From assembly GCF_051954455.1 (NCBI RefSeq), contig NZ_JBQCHS010000011.1:45155-109154 (forward strand): 64,000 nucleotides of DNA, in the 5' to 3' direction. Positions 25,427-33,684 of the stretch are shown in pieces; the stretch's first letter is position 1; every line of letters starts with the position of its first letter. The notes below the pieces were generated by a model. It ran no database searches and was not told the origin of the DNA. It saw only the letters and a program-made list of their open reading frames with translations. A program made the translations under genes and the position numbers. The DNA is from Pseudolysinimonas sp051954455. Its GTDB lineage: Bacteria; Actinomycetota; Actinomycetes; Actinomycetales; Microbacteriaceae.

Positions 25427-26639
25427 CGCTCGTGCCCGGATCATTTTCCCCGGTCAGAGTCACATTAGGGCTGGGCTCCGGGGCCCCAGAATGCCCCAGC
25501 CCCCACAAAAACCCCACAGATTCTGAGCGCGCCTTGTCCAGCGCGACCGTCACGGCGTCCAGATCCTCGTCGAACAGATCGGCGTAGACGTCGAGCGTCA
25601 TCGCCGCCGACGCGTGCCCGAGCATGCGCTGCACGGCCTTCACGTTGGCGCCGGCGGAGATCGCCAGGCTCGCCGCGGTGTGGCGCAGGTCGTGGATCGT
25701 GGGGGAGGGGAAGGTCGAGTCGACGGCCCGCGCCTTCGCGATCGCGGAGCGGTACCAGCCGCCGTGCGCGGTCGGCTGATTCAGGTAGGCCTTGCCGTTG
25801 CCGAACAGCAGGTCCTCACGCGTTCGTCCCTCGCACTGCTTCGCGATCTCCATCACCAGGAACTTCGGGAACAGCACGACGCGGCTGCGGTGCGACTTCG
25901 GGGTGCCCACGATGATCTTCGCGTTCACCCGCACCGCGTTCTCGACCACCTCGACACGGCGCCGGAACATGTCCAGGTCCTGCACCCGCAACGCGATCGC
26001 CTCACCCCAGCGCAGGCCGGTGTAGCAGAGGAACCGCACGAGGGTTGCGTGCTGCCCGCAGTTCGAGGCGAGCAGCTCTACCTGTGCATGGCTGAGATAG
26101 ATGTGGCGCTTGCCGGTCTTACGCGGCAGGTTCACGCCGCGCGCCGGGTTCGAGCTGATGCGCCGATCCTTGACCGCGACGTCGAGGATCCCGGCGAGCA
26201 CGCCGGCGCAGCGGATGACGCTCGAGGCGCCGAGCGGACGCGGGATCGATCGGGTGGTCGGGGCGGTACCGGCGCGCAGCTCGCCGATCCAAGTCTGCAC
26301 ATCGCTGTGCCGGATGCGGCTGATCGGCGTCTGCCCCCATCGGGGCTCGACATAGACGCGCCACGCGCCCTCGAGCGCCGCCGCCGAGGAGGGCTTCAGA
26401 TGCGCTTGGGCATCGAGCCAGGTCGGGCCCAGCCGACCGACGGTGACCCGAGACGCGGCCGGCTCGATGTAGTCGCCGCGGGTCATGTCGACCGTGACGG
26501 AGGCCAGGAACTCGGTCGCGCTGCCGGGACCGTTCTTCGTGCGGAAGCCGGCCTTCTCCCGCGAGCGGTGCTCCGGGTCGCGGTATCGCACCCGATACCG
26601 ACGCCCACCCGATGTCTCGTACGGCTCAATGCTTCCCAT
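25386..26639 (-). CDS. Tyrosine-type site-specific integrase of the island
   Basis: 417 residues. Catalyses integration and excision of the island at the tRNA. The N-terminal part is the DNA-binding arm domain (YRVRYRDPEHRSREKAGF). The catalytic part has the first Arg in CYTGLRWGEAIAL, the HxxR box in HDLRHTAASLA, LGHASAAMTLDVYADLF with the nucleophilic Tyr, and a Lys-bearing beta turn. An AAGGGGG ribosome binding site sets the ATG at 26639, seven codons inside the longest frame. The stop lies in the tRNA gene, so the last residues (VPPLGFEPRLCRF) are encoded by the att core and tRNA. Confidence 0.92.
   Translation of the reverse strand: MGSIEPYETSGGRRYRVRYRDPEHRSREKAGFRTKNGPGSATEFLASVTVDMTRGDYIEPAASRVTVGRLGPTWLDAQAHLKPSSAAALEGAWRVYVEPRWGQTPISRIRHSDVQTWIGELRAGTAPTTRSIPRPLGASSVIRCAGVLAGILDVAVKDRRISSNPARGVNLPRKTGKRHIYLSHAQVELLASNCGQHATLVRFLCYTGLRWGEAIALRVQDLDMFRRRVEVVENAVRVNAKIIVGTPKSHRSRVVLFPKFLVMEIAKQCEGRTREDLLFGNGKAYLNQPTAHGGWYRSAIAKARAVDSTFPSPTIHDLRHTAASLAISAGANVKAVQRMLGHASAAMTLDVYADLFDEDLDAVTVALDKARSESVGFLWGLGHSGAPEPSPNVTLTGENDPGTSVPPLGFEPRLCRF
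25404..25428 (+). repeat. attL core, 25-bp direct repeat
   Basis: Begins GGGTTCGAATCCCAGC and ends GGGGGCACG. It covers the T loop and 3' acceptor strand of the tRNA and is repeated exactly at 37761-37785. Confidence 0.9.
25498..25518. repeat. Putative integrase arm-type site, left
   Basis: A 21-bp sequence running AGCCCCCACAAAAACCCC followed by ACA, repeated exactly and in the same orientation at 37636-37656. It lies 70 bp inside the left att core, within the 3' end of the integrase gene. Confidence 0.5.
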
Positions 26640-26719
26640 GACGCGTACCCCCTTGGCCACAAGCTAGCCGCGACGTCCGATAGGCCGATCTCAGACCCAG
26701 AGGGTGTGTCAGCGACCCC

Positions 26720-27550
26720 CTACGCGCTACGGAATGGACGCGTGAAGGCCTTCGCGATCCAGTTCCGTCGCCGGATGGTGAACGCGTCGATTGAGGCCGC
26801 GAGGAAAACCCACCCCGCGAAAATCGAACCAGGCGCGGGAACAGAGTTTTCAGCGAGATCGGTTAGGAGATCGATTTCGAAGCCGAGACACGAGATCCTG
26901 CTAACGGCGAAGGGCCGGCCGGTCAGGCTGTTGTGACGCACCTCCGAGACGCGGACAAATCCGTTGAGTCGCGCATCAGCGGTCGCGGCCTCGGGTTCAC
27001 CAAAAACGGCCAGCGACATGAACGATTCCGTTGCCATCCGGTAGGGCCACCGAATGCCGCGTTCGATGACGTGCGGTGGAGGTGGCTGATCAGGATCCGC
27101 ACTCGGATCGACCAGGCTCGCCGGCGACTCGTCGAAGTCCTTCTCGGAGGCAAAGAACTGCGCCGACGGGGCGAATCCGGAGACCGAGGCGAGGCCAGAC
27201 CATCGGTTCCGTCGGCGTAGGGCTCGGCGCTGCTCCAGCTCGAACGCGATCGATGTGGTCTGTTCTCCATCAGAGTCCACTACCGTCGCGGCGACGACAT
27301 CCGCGTTCAGGGGGCGGCAATTCGAAAGTCGAATGCCGGGATCGCCTGCGAATGACGGAAGAAGATCCTCCAACTCGTCGCCGCGAAATCCCATGATCAC
27401 TCGTGCTCCGCTGGAGTCTTCCCAACGGAAGACGTCGACTCCTTCGACATGTCCCATGGGATGAGCTAGCGACTTCATCTGCCGAACCGTGCTGAGCAGT
27501 TCCTGCTCATCCCCGATGGGAAGACCGATGCAGGAGAAGTTCGACGCCAC
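26720..27550 (-). CDS. Hypothetical island protein
   Basis: About 276 residues from a GTG at 27550. The start is uncertain, and the open frame continues upstream into palindromic DNA. No family recognised. It begins VASNFSCIGLPIGDEQELLSTVRQMKSLAHPMG, contains VIMGFRGDELEDLLPSFAG and TSIAFELEQRRALRRRNRW, and has an acidic Pro-rich segment (DPSADPDQPPPPHV). It ends with a hydrophobic stretch (GSIFAGWVFLAASIDAF) near a basic C-terminus. It is transcribed toward the integrase and is divergent from the GIY-YIG/PHP operon, sharing the palindrome-rich region between them. Confidence 0.6.
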   Translation of the reverse strand: MASNFSCIGLPIGDEQELLSTVRQMKSLAHPMGHVEGVDVFRWEDSSGARVIMGFRGDELEDLLPSFAGDPGIRLSNCRPLNADVVAATVVDSDGEQTTSIAFELEQRRALRRRNRWSGLASVSGFAPSAQFFASEKDFDESPASLVDPSADPDQPPPPHVIERGIRWPYRMATESFMSLAVFGEPEAATADARLNGFVRVSEVRHNSLTGRPFAVSRISCLGFEIDLLTDLAENSVPAPGSIFAGWVFLAASIDAFTIRRRNWIAKAFTRPFRSA

Positions 27551-27625
27551 GGTTGATTCAACCCCATGGAGGCGGCTCGACGGGCTGGACTGCCTTGGCC
27601 GAGGCTCCGAAGGCTGTCGTTGGGG

Positions 27626-27644
27626 TTGTCGTTCGGAACGACAA
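27626..27644. promoter_or_regulatory. 19-base palindrome, candidate operator
   Basis: TTGTCGTTC-G-GAACGACAA, perfect 9-bp arms around one base, followed by AAACGAC(N9)GTCGTTT. Repeated TCGTT/AACGA half-sites in a divergent promoter region suggest binding of a dimeric regulator. Confidence 0.45.
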
Positions 27645-27668
27645 GGCAAACGACACTTTCAGCGTCGT

Positions 27669-27781
27669 TTCGCCCGTCATTCCGCGGTTCCCTCGCTGCG
27701 CTCGCGTCCCAACCCCTCACACTCATCTCACGATGACTGAGAGGGGTTGGGACGTAAAGGAACCGCGGAATGACGGGCGAA
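27669..27781. repeat. Large nested hairpin element, island copy 1
   Basis: Outer arms are 23-bp perfect complements (27669-27691 with 27759-27781, starting TTCGCCCGTCATTCC). Inner arms are 14-bp perfect (CGTCCCAACCCCTC 27705-27718 with GAGGGGTTGGGACG 27741-27754). A 5-bp tip TCATC/GATGA closes the loop. The 13-base left bulge CTCGCTGCGCTCG and the inner arm are nearly identical to copy 2 at 33685, while the outer arms differ. Confidence 0.75.
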
Positions 27782-27880
27782 GGTATCAAGGCAACAAGCC
27801 TGGAGCCGAGACTCAAAGTGGGGCTTTCTCAATGAGGGAGAAGCTGGCTAACCTCGCTGGGACCCGAGGAGATTCCGACG

Positions 27881-29416
27881 ATGGCCGAAAGCGCAACCGT
27901 TCCCGCAGGCTGGTACCCCGACTACACCGGTCGGCATGAGCAGCGGTATTGGGATGGTTCTCGGTGGACTGAGCACGTGTTCTCCCGAGGCCAGCAAAGC
28001 GTCGACGTGATCGCTTCGACGACCCCTCAGGCGTCGGCGTCTGCAGAGGCGATGCAGGCGCAAGCAGCGCCCGCTCAAGCAGCGCCTTCTGGACACGCGG
28101 CCCCGGTGCAAGAGCCGGTCGCTGTCACCGCTGGACCACAGCGTCAGCCGGACGAAAAGGTTCCGTTCTTCGGGGCGCGTCGTGCAGCCCAGGAGGCGAT
28201 GCACGAGAATCAACGCCTTCAAGAACTCATTGATCGCTACGGCCTCAAGGATGTAGCTGAGCTTGAGAGCATCTTGTCCGGTCTGAACTCGCAAATCGGT
28301 TCCGCGCGGCAAGCTCTCGCCAACGAACAGCAGGCGGCGCATGCCGTCGCACAGGAGCGTGCCGCGGTTCAGGGGCAGATCATCGACCTGCGAAACGCGG
28401 TCGAGATGCAGGAGTTCGGGCTCTACGACTTCGAGAATCCGGCCGAATCGTCGGTTTCTCTCGGGACCGAGCTTGAAGGTCTTCGTGCCGAGATCAAGCA
28501 GGCCGTACAGCGCGGTCAGGCAACGAGCGCGACAGCCAACTTCACCTTCAACAACAGCGTCGCGAAGGGACAGAAATTCGTCCGCGACATGTCCAAGTTG
28601 ATGCTGCGCGCTTACAACGCCGAAGCGGAGAACTGCATCAAGACGGTTCGAGCCGGGAACCTGGCTGCCGCTCAGAAGCGCCTCGGTACGGCAGTCGACC
28701 AGATCGCTCGTCTCGGCACGATGATCGATCTGCGCGTGACTCCCTACTTCCATGGGCTCAGGCTGCGCGAGCTGGAGCTGGCAAGCCGACACCTGCAGGC
28801 GCTGCAGGTCGAGAAGGAAATGGAGCGAGCACGCCGCGAGGAGCTTCGCCAGCAGCGGCTTGCGGAGCAGGAACTCGCGAAGGAGAAAGATCGGCTCGAG
28901 AAGGAGCGCTCCCACTACCAAACGGTGCTGTCGACACTTGAGTCGAATGGCGACGCCCAAGGCGCCGAGCGGATGCGGCAGAAGCTGGCCGACGTCGAGC
29001 GGGCAATCGCTGACGTCGACTATCGGGCTGCGAACATCCGGGCCGGCTACGTGTACGTGATCAGCAATATCGGATCGTTCGGACCGGATGTCGTGAAGAT
29101 CGGGATGACCCGCAGACTCGAGCCGATGGACCGCGTGAACGAGCTCGGTGACGCGTCCGTGCCGTTCCGTTTCGACGTGCACGCCCTCTTCTTCGCCGAC
29201 GATGCGGTGGCCGTAGAGACCGCCTTGCATCAGCGTTTCTCCGGTCAGCGGATCAACCGAGTCAACCTGCGCCGCGAGTACTTCCGCACAACGCCAGCCG
29301 CCGTCTTGGAGGCGCTGAAAGAGGACAAAGTCGAAGTGCTTGAATTCACCATCGAGCCGTCGGCGCCGGAGTATCGATCCAGCGTTGCTCAGGCTGTGGC
29401 CGGAGGTGCATCATGA
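27881..29416 (+). CDS. DUF2510-DUF4041-GIY-YIG (T5orf172-type) nuclease-like protein
   Basis: 511 residues. Residues 8-35 are a DUF2510 motif (PAGWYPDYTGRHEQRYWDGSRW). An Ala/Gln-rich linker (about 45-85) and a DUF4041-like helical region with long coiled coils (about 100-375) follow. The C-terminal GIY-YIG/T5orf172 domain begins at residue 389 with GYVYVISN, then VVKIGMTRRLEPMDRVNEL and LRREYFRTTP. GIY-YIG domains cut DNA, and DUF4041 proteins are often phage- or island-borne. RBS GAGGAGA. It overlaps the PHP-ATPase gene by ATGA, implying a joint function, probably anti-phage (inference). Confidence 0.82.
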   Translation: MAESATVPAGWYPDYTGRHEQRYWDGSRWTEHVFSRGQQSVDVIASTTPQASASAEAMQAQAAPAQAAPSGHAAPVQEPVAVTAGPQRQPDEKVPFFGARRAAQEAMHENQRLQELIDRYGLKDVAELESILSGLNSQIGSARQALANEQQAAHAVAQERAAVQGQIIDLRNAVEMQEFGLYDFENPAESSVSLGTELEGLRAEIKQAVQRGQATSATANFTFNNSVAKGQKFVRDMSKLMLRAYNAEAENCIKTVRAGNLAAAQKRLGTAVDQIARLGTMIDLRVTPYFHGLRLRELELASRHLQALQVEKEMERARREELRQQRLAEQELAKEKDRLEKERSHYQTVLSTLESNGDAQGAERMRQKLADVERAIADVDYRAANIRAGYVYVISNIGSFGPDVVKIGMTRRLEPMDRVNELGDASVPFRFDVHALFFADDAVAVETALHQRFSGQRINRVNLRREYFRTTPAAVLEALKEDKVEVLEFTIEPSAPEYRSSVAQAVAGGAS

Positions 29417-32028
29417 CCACGGCCCCCAACTGGGCAAAGTTCTGGGCAGTGGACTTGCACGTTCACACACCGGGCTCGAACGACGCCGCGGAGGCCGACT
29501 TCGGTTCAGCCGACGACATCGTTGCGACCTCGATCGGCCAAGGCCTTTCCGCGATCGCGGTGACTGATCACAACACCGCGGCTTGGGTCGATCAGATGAA
29601 CGCTGCCGCAAAGGCAAGCGACCTCGTGGTGCTCCCCGGCTTCGAACTGAGCACGCCCGATGGCCATCTCCTTGGCATCTGGGAAGAAGGCACTCCTGGC
29701 CACGTCCTTGAGGACGCATTGATCTCCATCGGCATCAAGCGCGAGCAGTTCGGCAGCCTCGATGTCGTCGCCCGAGGAATGTCCGATTGTGCCGCCGAGA
29801 TTGCCAGGGCCGGCGGCCTCGCGATTGCCGCGCATATTGACAAGGAGAAGGGTCTCCTCGCGCTGCCCGTCCAGGTGCACGTCAATCAGCTGCTGGCCGA
29901 TTCTGGCATCATCGCGTTTGAGTACGTGAAAGGCGAGACGCCGGCGAAGGTGGCCGCAAAACTCGACGGAGCTCGAGAGCCCGCGCTCGTGCAGAGCTCC
30001 GACGCATACGACGCATCACTCAGCCGTCACTCCTCGTCCGGTATCGGCATTCGCCGCACATGGATCAAGGCAGCCCGCCCGGACCTAATCGGTCTTCGGT
30101 ACGCACTCGATGACCCCAAATTGCGCGTGAGGCTCGAAGACCCGTCTTTGCTTTCCCCGCACCCGACGATCGACTCGGTACATCTCAGCGGGGGTTTTCT
30201 GCCGGGGGAGACCGTCGCGCTCAGCCCTGATCTGAACTGTTTCTTAGGCGGCACGGGCGCCGGCAAGTCTCTCGTGCTCGAGGCGACGCGATTTGCATTG
30301 GACCAGCAGGTCGATGGCGACGTGTTCGAGGCGATTCGGGACGAAGTAGATCGTCGGCTAGCGTATGCGCTCGGGGACGGCACTGAGGTTCAAGTCGACG
30401 TCACCGCTGGTGGCGAGCGCTATCGAATCAGCCGGGTCTTCGACACGCGTGGCTCGGAGTCATCTGTCCAGCAAGACGTCAACGGCTACTGGGTCGCGAT
30501 CAACGCCGATCCCCAGGACATCATGTCCCTTGCCCCGTTCTCCCAAGGCGAGATCCTCGAGTATGCTCGCCAACCTGTTGGTCGGGTCGGCCTCGTTGAT
30601 GCGCACCTCGACTTGCGAGAAGTTGAAGCTCGCATATCTGATGCCGAGGACGCGCTCGACTCCAATGCGGATCTGCTGATTGCAGCACGAGATCGGGTTT
30701 CCAAGCTCACCGAGCAGGCGGCAAAGGAATCCGCCCTCGCAGACCGCGAACGCGAGCTGTCGGCTTTGTTCGACCCCAAGCTCGTTGAGGAACAGGGCCT
30801 CTGGACTGGTGAGCGTGGGGCGCTCCAGACGCTTGAGGACCAGATCGAGGGCCTCGCCCTTCCTTCTGCGACCATTCCGACCTCGGTGACCGAGAAGCTT
30901 GATGCGCACAAGAAGCATTTCGACCGAATCGCGAAAGCGCAGGCCGCGCTCGTAGTCTCCGTTGCGGATGCGAAGAAGCTCGTCGAGGACAGCGTCGAGG
31001 AATTGCGCAAGGAGGTCGCTGCAGTTCGCCTTGAGCTTGACGCCGAGTTCAAGACCTTTCAGGCGAAGCTCGATGAGACGCTCGAGAAGTCGGGGAACGC
31101 CTCGCTCACAAGTCTGCGGAGGTCCCTACAGAAGCTTCAGACGGACCTTGCTGCCGCGAAGGTCGCCGCCAAGGACCTGAGAGACGTTGCTCAGCCCGAA
31201 CTGGATCGGCTTCTCGGCGAGCGGGAAGACTTCCTCGCTCTGCTGAAGAAGGGGCGCGACGATCGCCGGGATGCGCGTCGCGCGCGCGTCAGGGAGCTGA
31301 ACTCGAAGACCGCGGGGTTTGTGAAGATCGACATCCCGAAAGACGGAGATCGCTCGGCTTATCGGACGGCGCTCGACACGCTCAAAGTCGGCTCTCGCCT
31401 TCAGGACCAGGTACTGGCGCTCATCGCAGAGCACGTGCACCCGTTCGCCCTCGCTCGGGCGCTGTGGTCCGGCGACTTCTCGACTATCGGGAAGCTTCCG
31501 ACGGGTCTCACTGTCGCCGACCTCTCGAAGCTCCACGCGAACGTGGCTGATCGTGAGCTCTGGAAGTTCCTTCTCGAGACGCAGCGCATCGACATCCCCG
31601 ACGTTCTCGACGTCAAGTTTAAGAAGCCCGAGGGCAACGCCTACGTGCCGATTGAAAACCTCTCGCACGGGCAGAAGTGCACCGCGGTGCTGATCATCCT
31701 GCTGGCCGACGGCGAGACTCCGGTGCTTATCGATCAGCCGGAAGATGCGTTGCACGCACCCTGGATTGAGGACTATCTCGTCGACCGACTTCGCGATCTG
31801 CGCGGCACGAGGCAATACATCTTCGCCACTCGAAGCGCAGGGCTTGTCGTCAGTGCCGACGCCGAACAGCTGATCACGATGCGCGCAACCGCCGACAAGG
31901 GCGAGGTCGAAGCGAGCGGCTCGCTCGAACGTCACGACTTGAATGCCCTGGCTCTCCACCACCTTGAGGGCGGCAGAATTCCGTTCGGGCGTCGCGCGCG
32001 GAAGCTGCGAAGCTCAATCTCGGACTGA
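29413..32028 (+). CDS. PHP-domain SMC-like ATPase (TrlF/Ppl-like defence protein)
   Basis: 871 residues. The N-terminal PHP phosphoesterase domain has DLHVHTPGSN at 14-23, AVTDHNT, GFELSTPDGH, AAHIDKEKG and QSSDAY, the metal-binding His/Asp set. An SMC-like ATPase follows: Walker A GGTGAGKS at 279-286, coiled coils about 400-660, signature NLSHGQKCT at 749-757, and Walker B VLIDQPED at 771-778. This is the layout of the TrlF family and of Ppl, reported as a single-gene anti-phage protein. It probably senses invading nucleic acid and hydrolyses a phosphodiester or nucleotide substrate (inference). It is translationally coupled to the GIY-YIG gene. Confidence 0.85.
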   Translation: MTTAPNWAKFWAVDLHVHTPGSNDAAEADFGSADDIVATSIGQGLSAIAVTDHNTAAWVDQMNAAAKASDLVVLPGFELSTPDGHLLGIWEEGTPGHVLEDALISIGIKREQFGSLDVVARGMSDCAAEIARAGGLAIAAHIDKEKGLLALPVQVHVNQLLADSGIIAFEYVKGETPAKVAAKLDGAREPALVQSSDAYDASLSRHSSSGIGIRRTWIKAARPDLIGLRYALDDPKLRVRLEDPSLLSPHPTIDSVHLSGGFLPGETVALSPDLNCFLGGTGAGKSLVLEATRFALDQQVDGDVFEAIRDEVDRRLAYALGDGTEVQVDVTAGGERYRISRVFDTRGSESSVQQDVNGYWVAINADPQDIMSLAPFSQGEILEYARQPVGRVGLVDAHLDLREVEARISDAEDALDSNADLLIAARDRVSKLTEQAAKESALADRERELSALFDPKLVEEQGLWTGERGALQTLEDQIEGLALPSATIPTSVTEKLDAHKKHFDRIAKAQAALVVSVADAKKLVEDSVEELRKEVAAVRLELDAEFKTFQAKLDETLEKSGNASLTSLRRSLQKLQTDLAAAKVAAKDLRDVAQPELDRLLGEREDFLALLKKGRDDRRDARRARVRELNSKTAGFVKIDIPKDGDRSAYRTALDTLKVGSRLQDQVLALIAEHVHPFALARALWSGDFSTIGKLPTGLTVADLSKLHANVADRELWKFLLETQRIDIPDVLDVKFKKPEGNAYVPIENLSHGQKCTAVLIILLADGETPVLIDQPEDALHAPWIEDYLVDRLRDLRGTRQYIFATRSAGLVVSADAEQLITMRATADKGEVEASGSLERHDLNALALHHLEGGRIPFGRRARKLRSSISD

Positions 32029-32080
32029 GCGAGCGCCGAAGTTCGCATGCCTTTGGCTACGACGTGGTGATTCGCGCGGG

Positions 32081-32287
32081 CTAGGACGGGCCGTGTGTAT
32101 GGATGAAGACCTTGAGTACATAGGCGCCGAGACGAACGATTCCCTTTCGGCCGGCCGCGATGATCAGTACGACCAGCAGTGGACCGAACCACCAGATGGT
32201 CTGTACGTCGGTGACGATCGCGTTCGAGAGCAGCACAAGGCCCTCCCATCGGCCTTGCCAGAGCAGGTGCGACCAGTCGATGTTCAT
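32081..32287 (-). CDS. Small membrane protein of the island
   Basis: 68 residues, beginning MNIDWSHLLWQGRWEGLVLL. One convincing hydrophobic helix is seen (IWWFGPLLVVLIIAAG), followed by a basic segment (RKGIVRLGAYVLKVFIH). The start has a strong AAGGAG ribosome binding site seven bases upstream, which favours a real gene. It lies between the PHP-ATPase gene and the toxin-antitoxin pair, on the opposite strand. No function can be assigned. A small membrane toxin or effector is possible but unsupported. Confidence 0.55.
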   Translation of the reverse strand: MNIDWSHLLWQGRWEGLVLLSNAIVTDVQTIWWFGPLLVVLIIAAGRKGIVRLGAYVLKVFIHTHGPS

Positions 32288-32460
32288 TCAGGTCTCCTTC
32301 GACCATCAGAGTAGAACGGGCCGCCGACAATGCCTCGCCTTTTCGCCGCTAGCGTCGGATCATGTGGTTCGACAGCGACTCGCGGCCCGATCAGCCGTCG
32401 GATGACGAGACTGTTTGGCGTTACCGGACCGTGCGTCTCGCTCCGTTCGCAATTTCGTAT

Positions 32461-32466
32461 TACGAT
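32461..32466 (+). promoter_or_regulatory. -10 box of the antitoxin gene, leaderless type
   Basis: TACGAT is six bases before GTG 32473. A second box, TAGCGT at 32350-32355, is likewise six bases before ATG 32362 in the same frame, so two leaderless starts 111 bases apart are possible. Confidence 0.45.
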
Positions 32467-32472
32467 ATTGGC

Positions 32473-32733
32473 GTGGCTAAGGAGAAGATTGACGGCGTCC
32501 CGGTGACCGACGCCCTGATCGATTCGTGGTCGAAGGAAGCGGAAGCCGGCTATTCGGTCGAGCGTCTGCGCAAGCGCGGACGTAAGCCCGTAGGTGATGG
32601 CCCCGCCGAGGTCGTGCCGGTGCGGATGGACAAGTCGCTACTCGACGCGCTCACCGCCCGTGCCGAGCGGGATCATGTGAGTCGATCGGAGGCCATCCGA
32701 GCCGCGGTTCGCGACTGGGTCGACGTCGCGTAG
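32473..32733 (+). CDS. CopG/RHH-type antitoxin
   Basis: 86 residues from GTG 32473. The start at ATG 32362 would add 37 residues that do not look conserved. The N-terminal half (VAKEKIDGVPVTDALIDSWSKEAEAGY) is the toxin-binding type. A basic hinge (RLRKRGRKPVGDGP) and a ribbon-helix-helix DNA-binding domain follow (EVVPVRMDKSLLDALTARAERDHVSRSEAIRAAVRDW). It should neutralise the toxin encoded next and repress their promoter. The TAG stop overlaps the toxin GTG as TAGTG. Confidence 0.8.
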   Translation: MAKEKIDGVPVTDALIDSWSKEAEAGYSVERLRKRGRKPVGDGPAEVVPVRMDKSLLDALTARAERDHVSRSEAIRAAVRDWVDVA

Positions 32734-32972
32734 TGGATGTTCATCCTTCAGCGCTCAAGCATGGGATCGCCGAATCTGACATTCGCACGGCGGCGCTGAA
32801 TCCCGCCTACATCGCGGACCTAGATGACGACAGTCCTGCCCGGCAGTTCCGTCTTGGGTTCGATCAAGCGGGTCGAGTCCTGGAGCTGGTCGTCCTGACC
32901 TTCGACAGCGGCAACCAGTTGGTGATTCACGCGATGAAGGCTCGTTCCGACTACCTGGACCTGCTCGACTGA
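32733..32972 (+). CDS. Toxin of the CopG-linked toxin-antitoxin pair
   Basis: 79 residues from GTG. Small RelE/BrnT-like protein found with CopG antitoxins in actinobacteria: DVHPSALKHGIAESDIRTAALNPAYIADLDDD, then FRLGFDQAGRVLELVVLTFDSGNQLVIHAMKARSDYLDLL. The HPSALKHG start and IHAMKAR end are the recognisable parts. A ribosome-dependent or free RNase action is likely by analogy but not shown. It overlaps the antitoxin stop by one base. As an addiction pair it may stabilise the island. Confidence 0.75.
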   Translation: MDVHPSALKHGIAESDIRTAALNPAYIADLDDDSPARQFRLGFDQAGRVLELVVLTFDSGNQLVIHAMKARSDYLDLLD

Positions 32973-33001
32973 GCCTCCGTGCGCTCCGCGGGTCGTCCTC
33001 G

Positions 33002-33574
33002 CTAGACGCTTGCGAGAGTGTCGCCGGCGATCAAGACCCGGCGTCGACGGAACTCATCGGGGATATCGGCAGGGTCCACCGACCGCACGTAAGGGGAGTC
33101 GGCGAGCACCGTCTCGTCATCGAGTGCGGGCGCATCCGACGCCCACTCGGGCACCGGTCCGTTTACCTCGTGGAGTCGAAGCTCGGCGAGAGAGGCCAGC
33201 GCGGCATCGAAGACTTCGCTTCCCGTGGGCTCGGGCGGGAACGCAGCGAGCACTACCCGGTTGACCGCGTTCTCGGCCGCGAGCGCATCACCAAATGCCA
33301 GCCAAGCGCGGAAGGCCTGTCGGGAGTCGCCCGACCGCAGGGCCTTGCGGATCTCAGTGCTGGTCTCGAGGGCACTCACGCGAGTCGTCGGCGCGACGAC
33401 CAGGCGAGCATCGGACGCGCGGAGGATCCGGTCGAGCTTGTCGGCGCGCGGAGTGCGCCGTCCGTTTTCGATGCTCGACAGGTTCGGGACCGCCTCGCCC
33501 GATCGCTTGGCGACCACGGACTGCGGGAGGCGTCGGGCACGTCGGACGGCGCCAGCAGCATCCAAGATGGTCAT
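33002..33574 (-). CDS. XRE-type helix-turn-helix regulator
   Basis: 190 residues. The N-terminal HTH covers residues 5-55: AAGAVRRARRLPQSVVAKRSGEAVPNLSSIENGRRTPRADKLDRIL. The C-terminal 120 residues are helical and acidic, with no family recognised (RAWLAFGDALAAENAVNRVVLAAFP). It sits alone, convergent with the toxin gene and divergent from the two-gene operon at 33963. A 7-bp inverted repeat overlaps its ribosome binding site, so it probably represses itself, and possibly the divergent operon. Confidence 0.8.
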   Translation of the reverse strand: MTILDAAGAVRRARRLPQSVVAKRSGEAVPNLSSIENGRRTPRADKLDRILRASDARLVVAPTTRVSALETSTEIRKALRSGDSRQAFRAWLAFGDALAAENAVNRVVLAAFPPEPTGSEVFDAALASLAELRLHEVNGPVPEWASDAPALDDETVLADSPYVRSVDPADIPDEFRRRRVLIAGDTLASV

Positions 33575-33582
33575 GTCGCCTC

Positions 33583-33600
33583 CTTATCGCTTTCGATAAG
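33583..33600. promoter_or_regulatory. Operator-like inverted repeat overlapping a ribosome binding site
   Basis: CTTATCG-CTTT-CGATAAG lies 9 bases before the HTH start codon. On the minus strand the right edge runs into AAGGAGG, its ribosome binding site, so a bound repressor would block its own expression. Confidence 0.55.
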
Positions 33601-33684
33601 TTAACACTACGTCGCCGTAGTGCGGCTATTCGCTCACCCCTTCGCCGGGCGCGAATAGGTAAGCGAAGCGAATCTGGCGATTCG

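Larger units (their letters stand above)
27551..27880. other. Palindrome-rich divergent intergenic region
   Basis: 330 bases without a convincing gene. In order it holds a 19-base palindrome (27626-27644), an AAACGAC/GTCGTTT dyad (27648-27670), the large nested hairpin (27669-27781) and the ribosome binding site GAGGAGA of the next gene. Short peptides readable through it (such as EPRNDG) are by-products of the palindrome. Confidence 0.6.

Noticed and set aside
27553..27939. Open frames through the large hairpin giving peptides such as EPRNDG on both strands
   Set aside because: They are read-through of a palindromic element. They have no ribosome binding site, and similar peptides on both strands follow from the inverted repeat.
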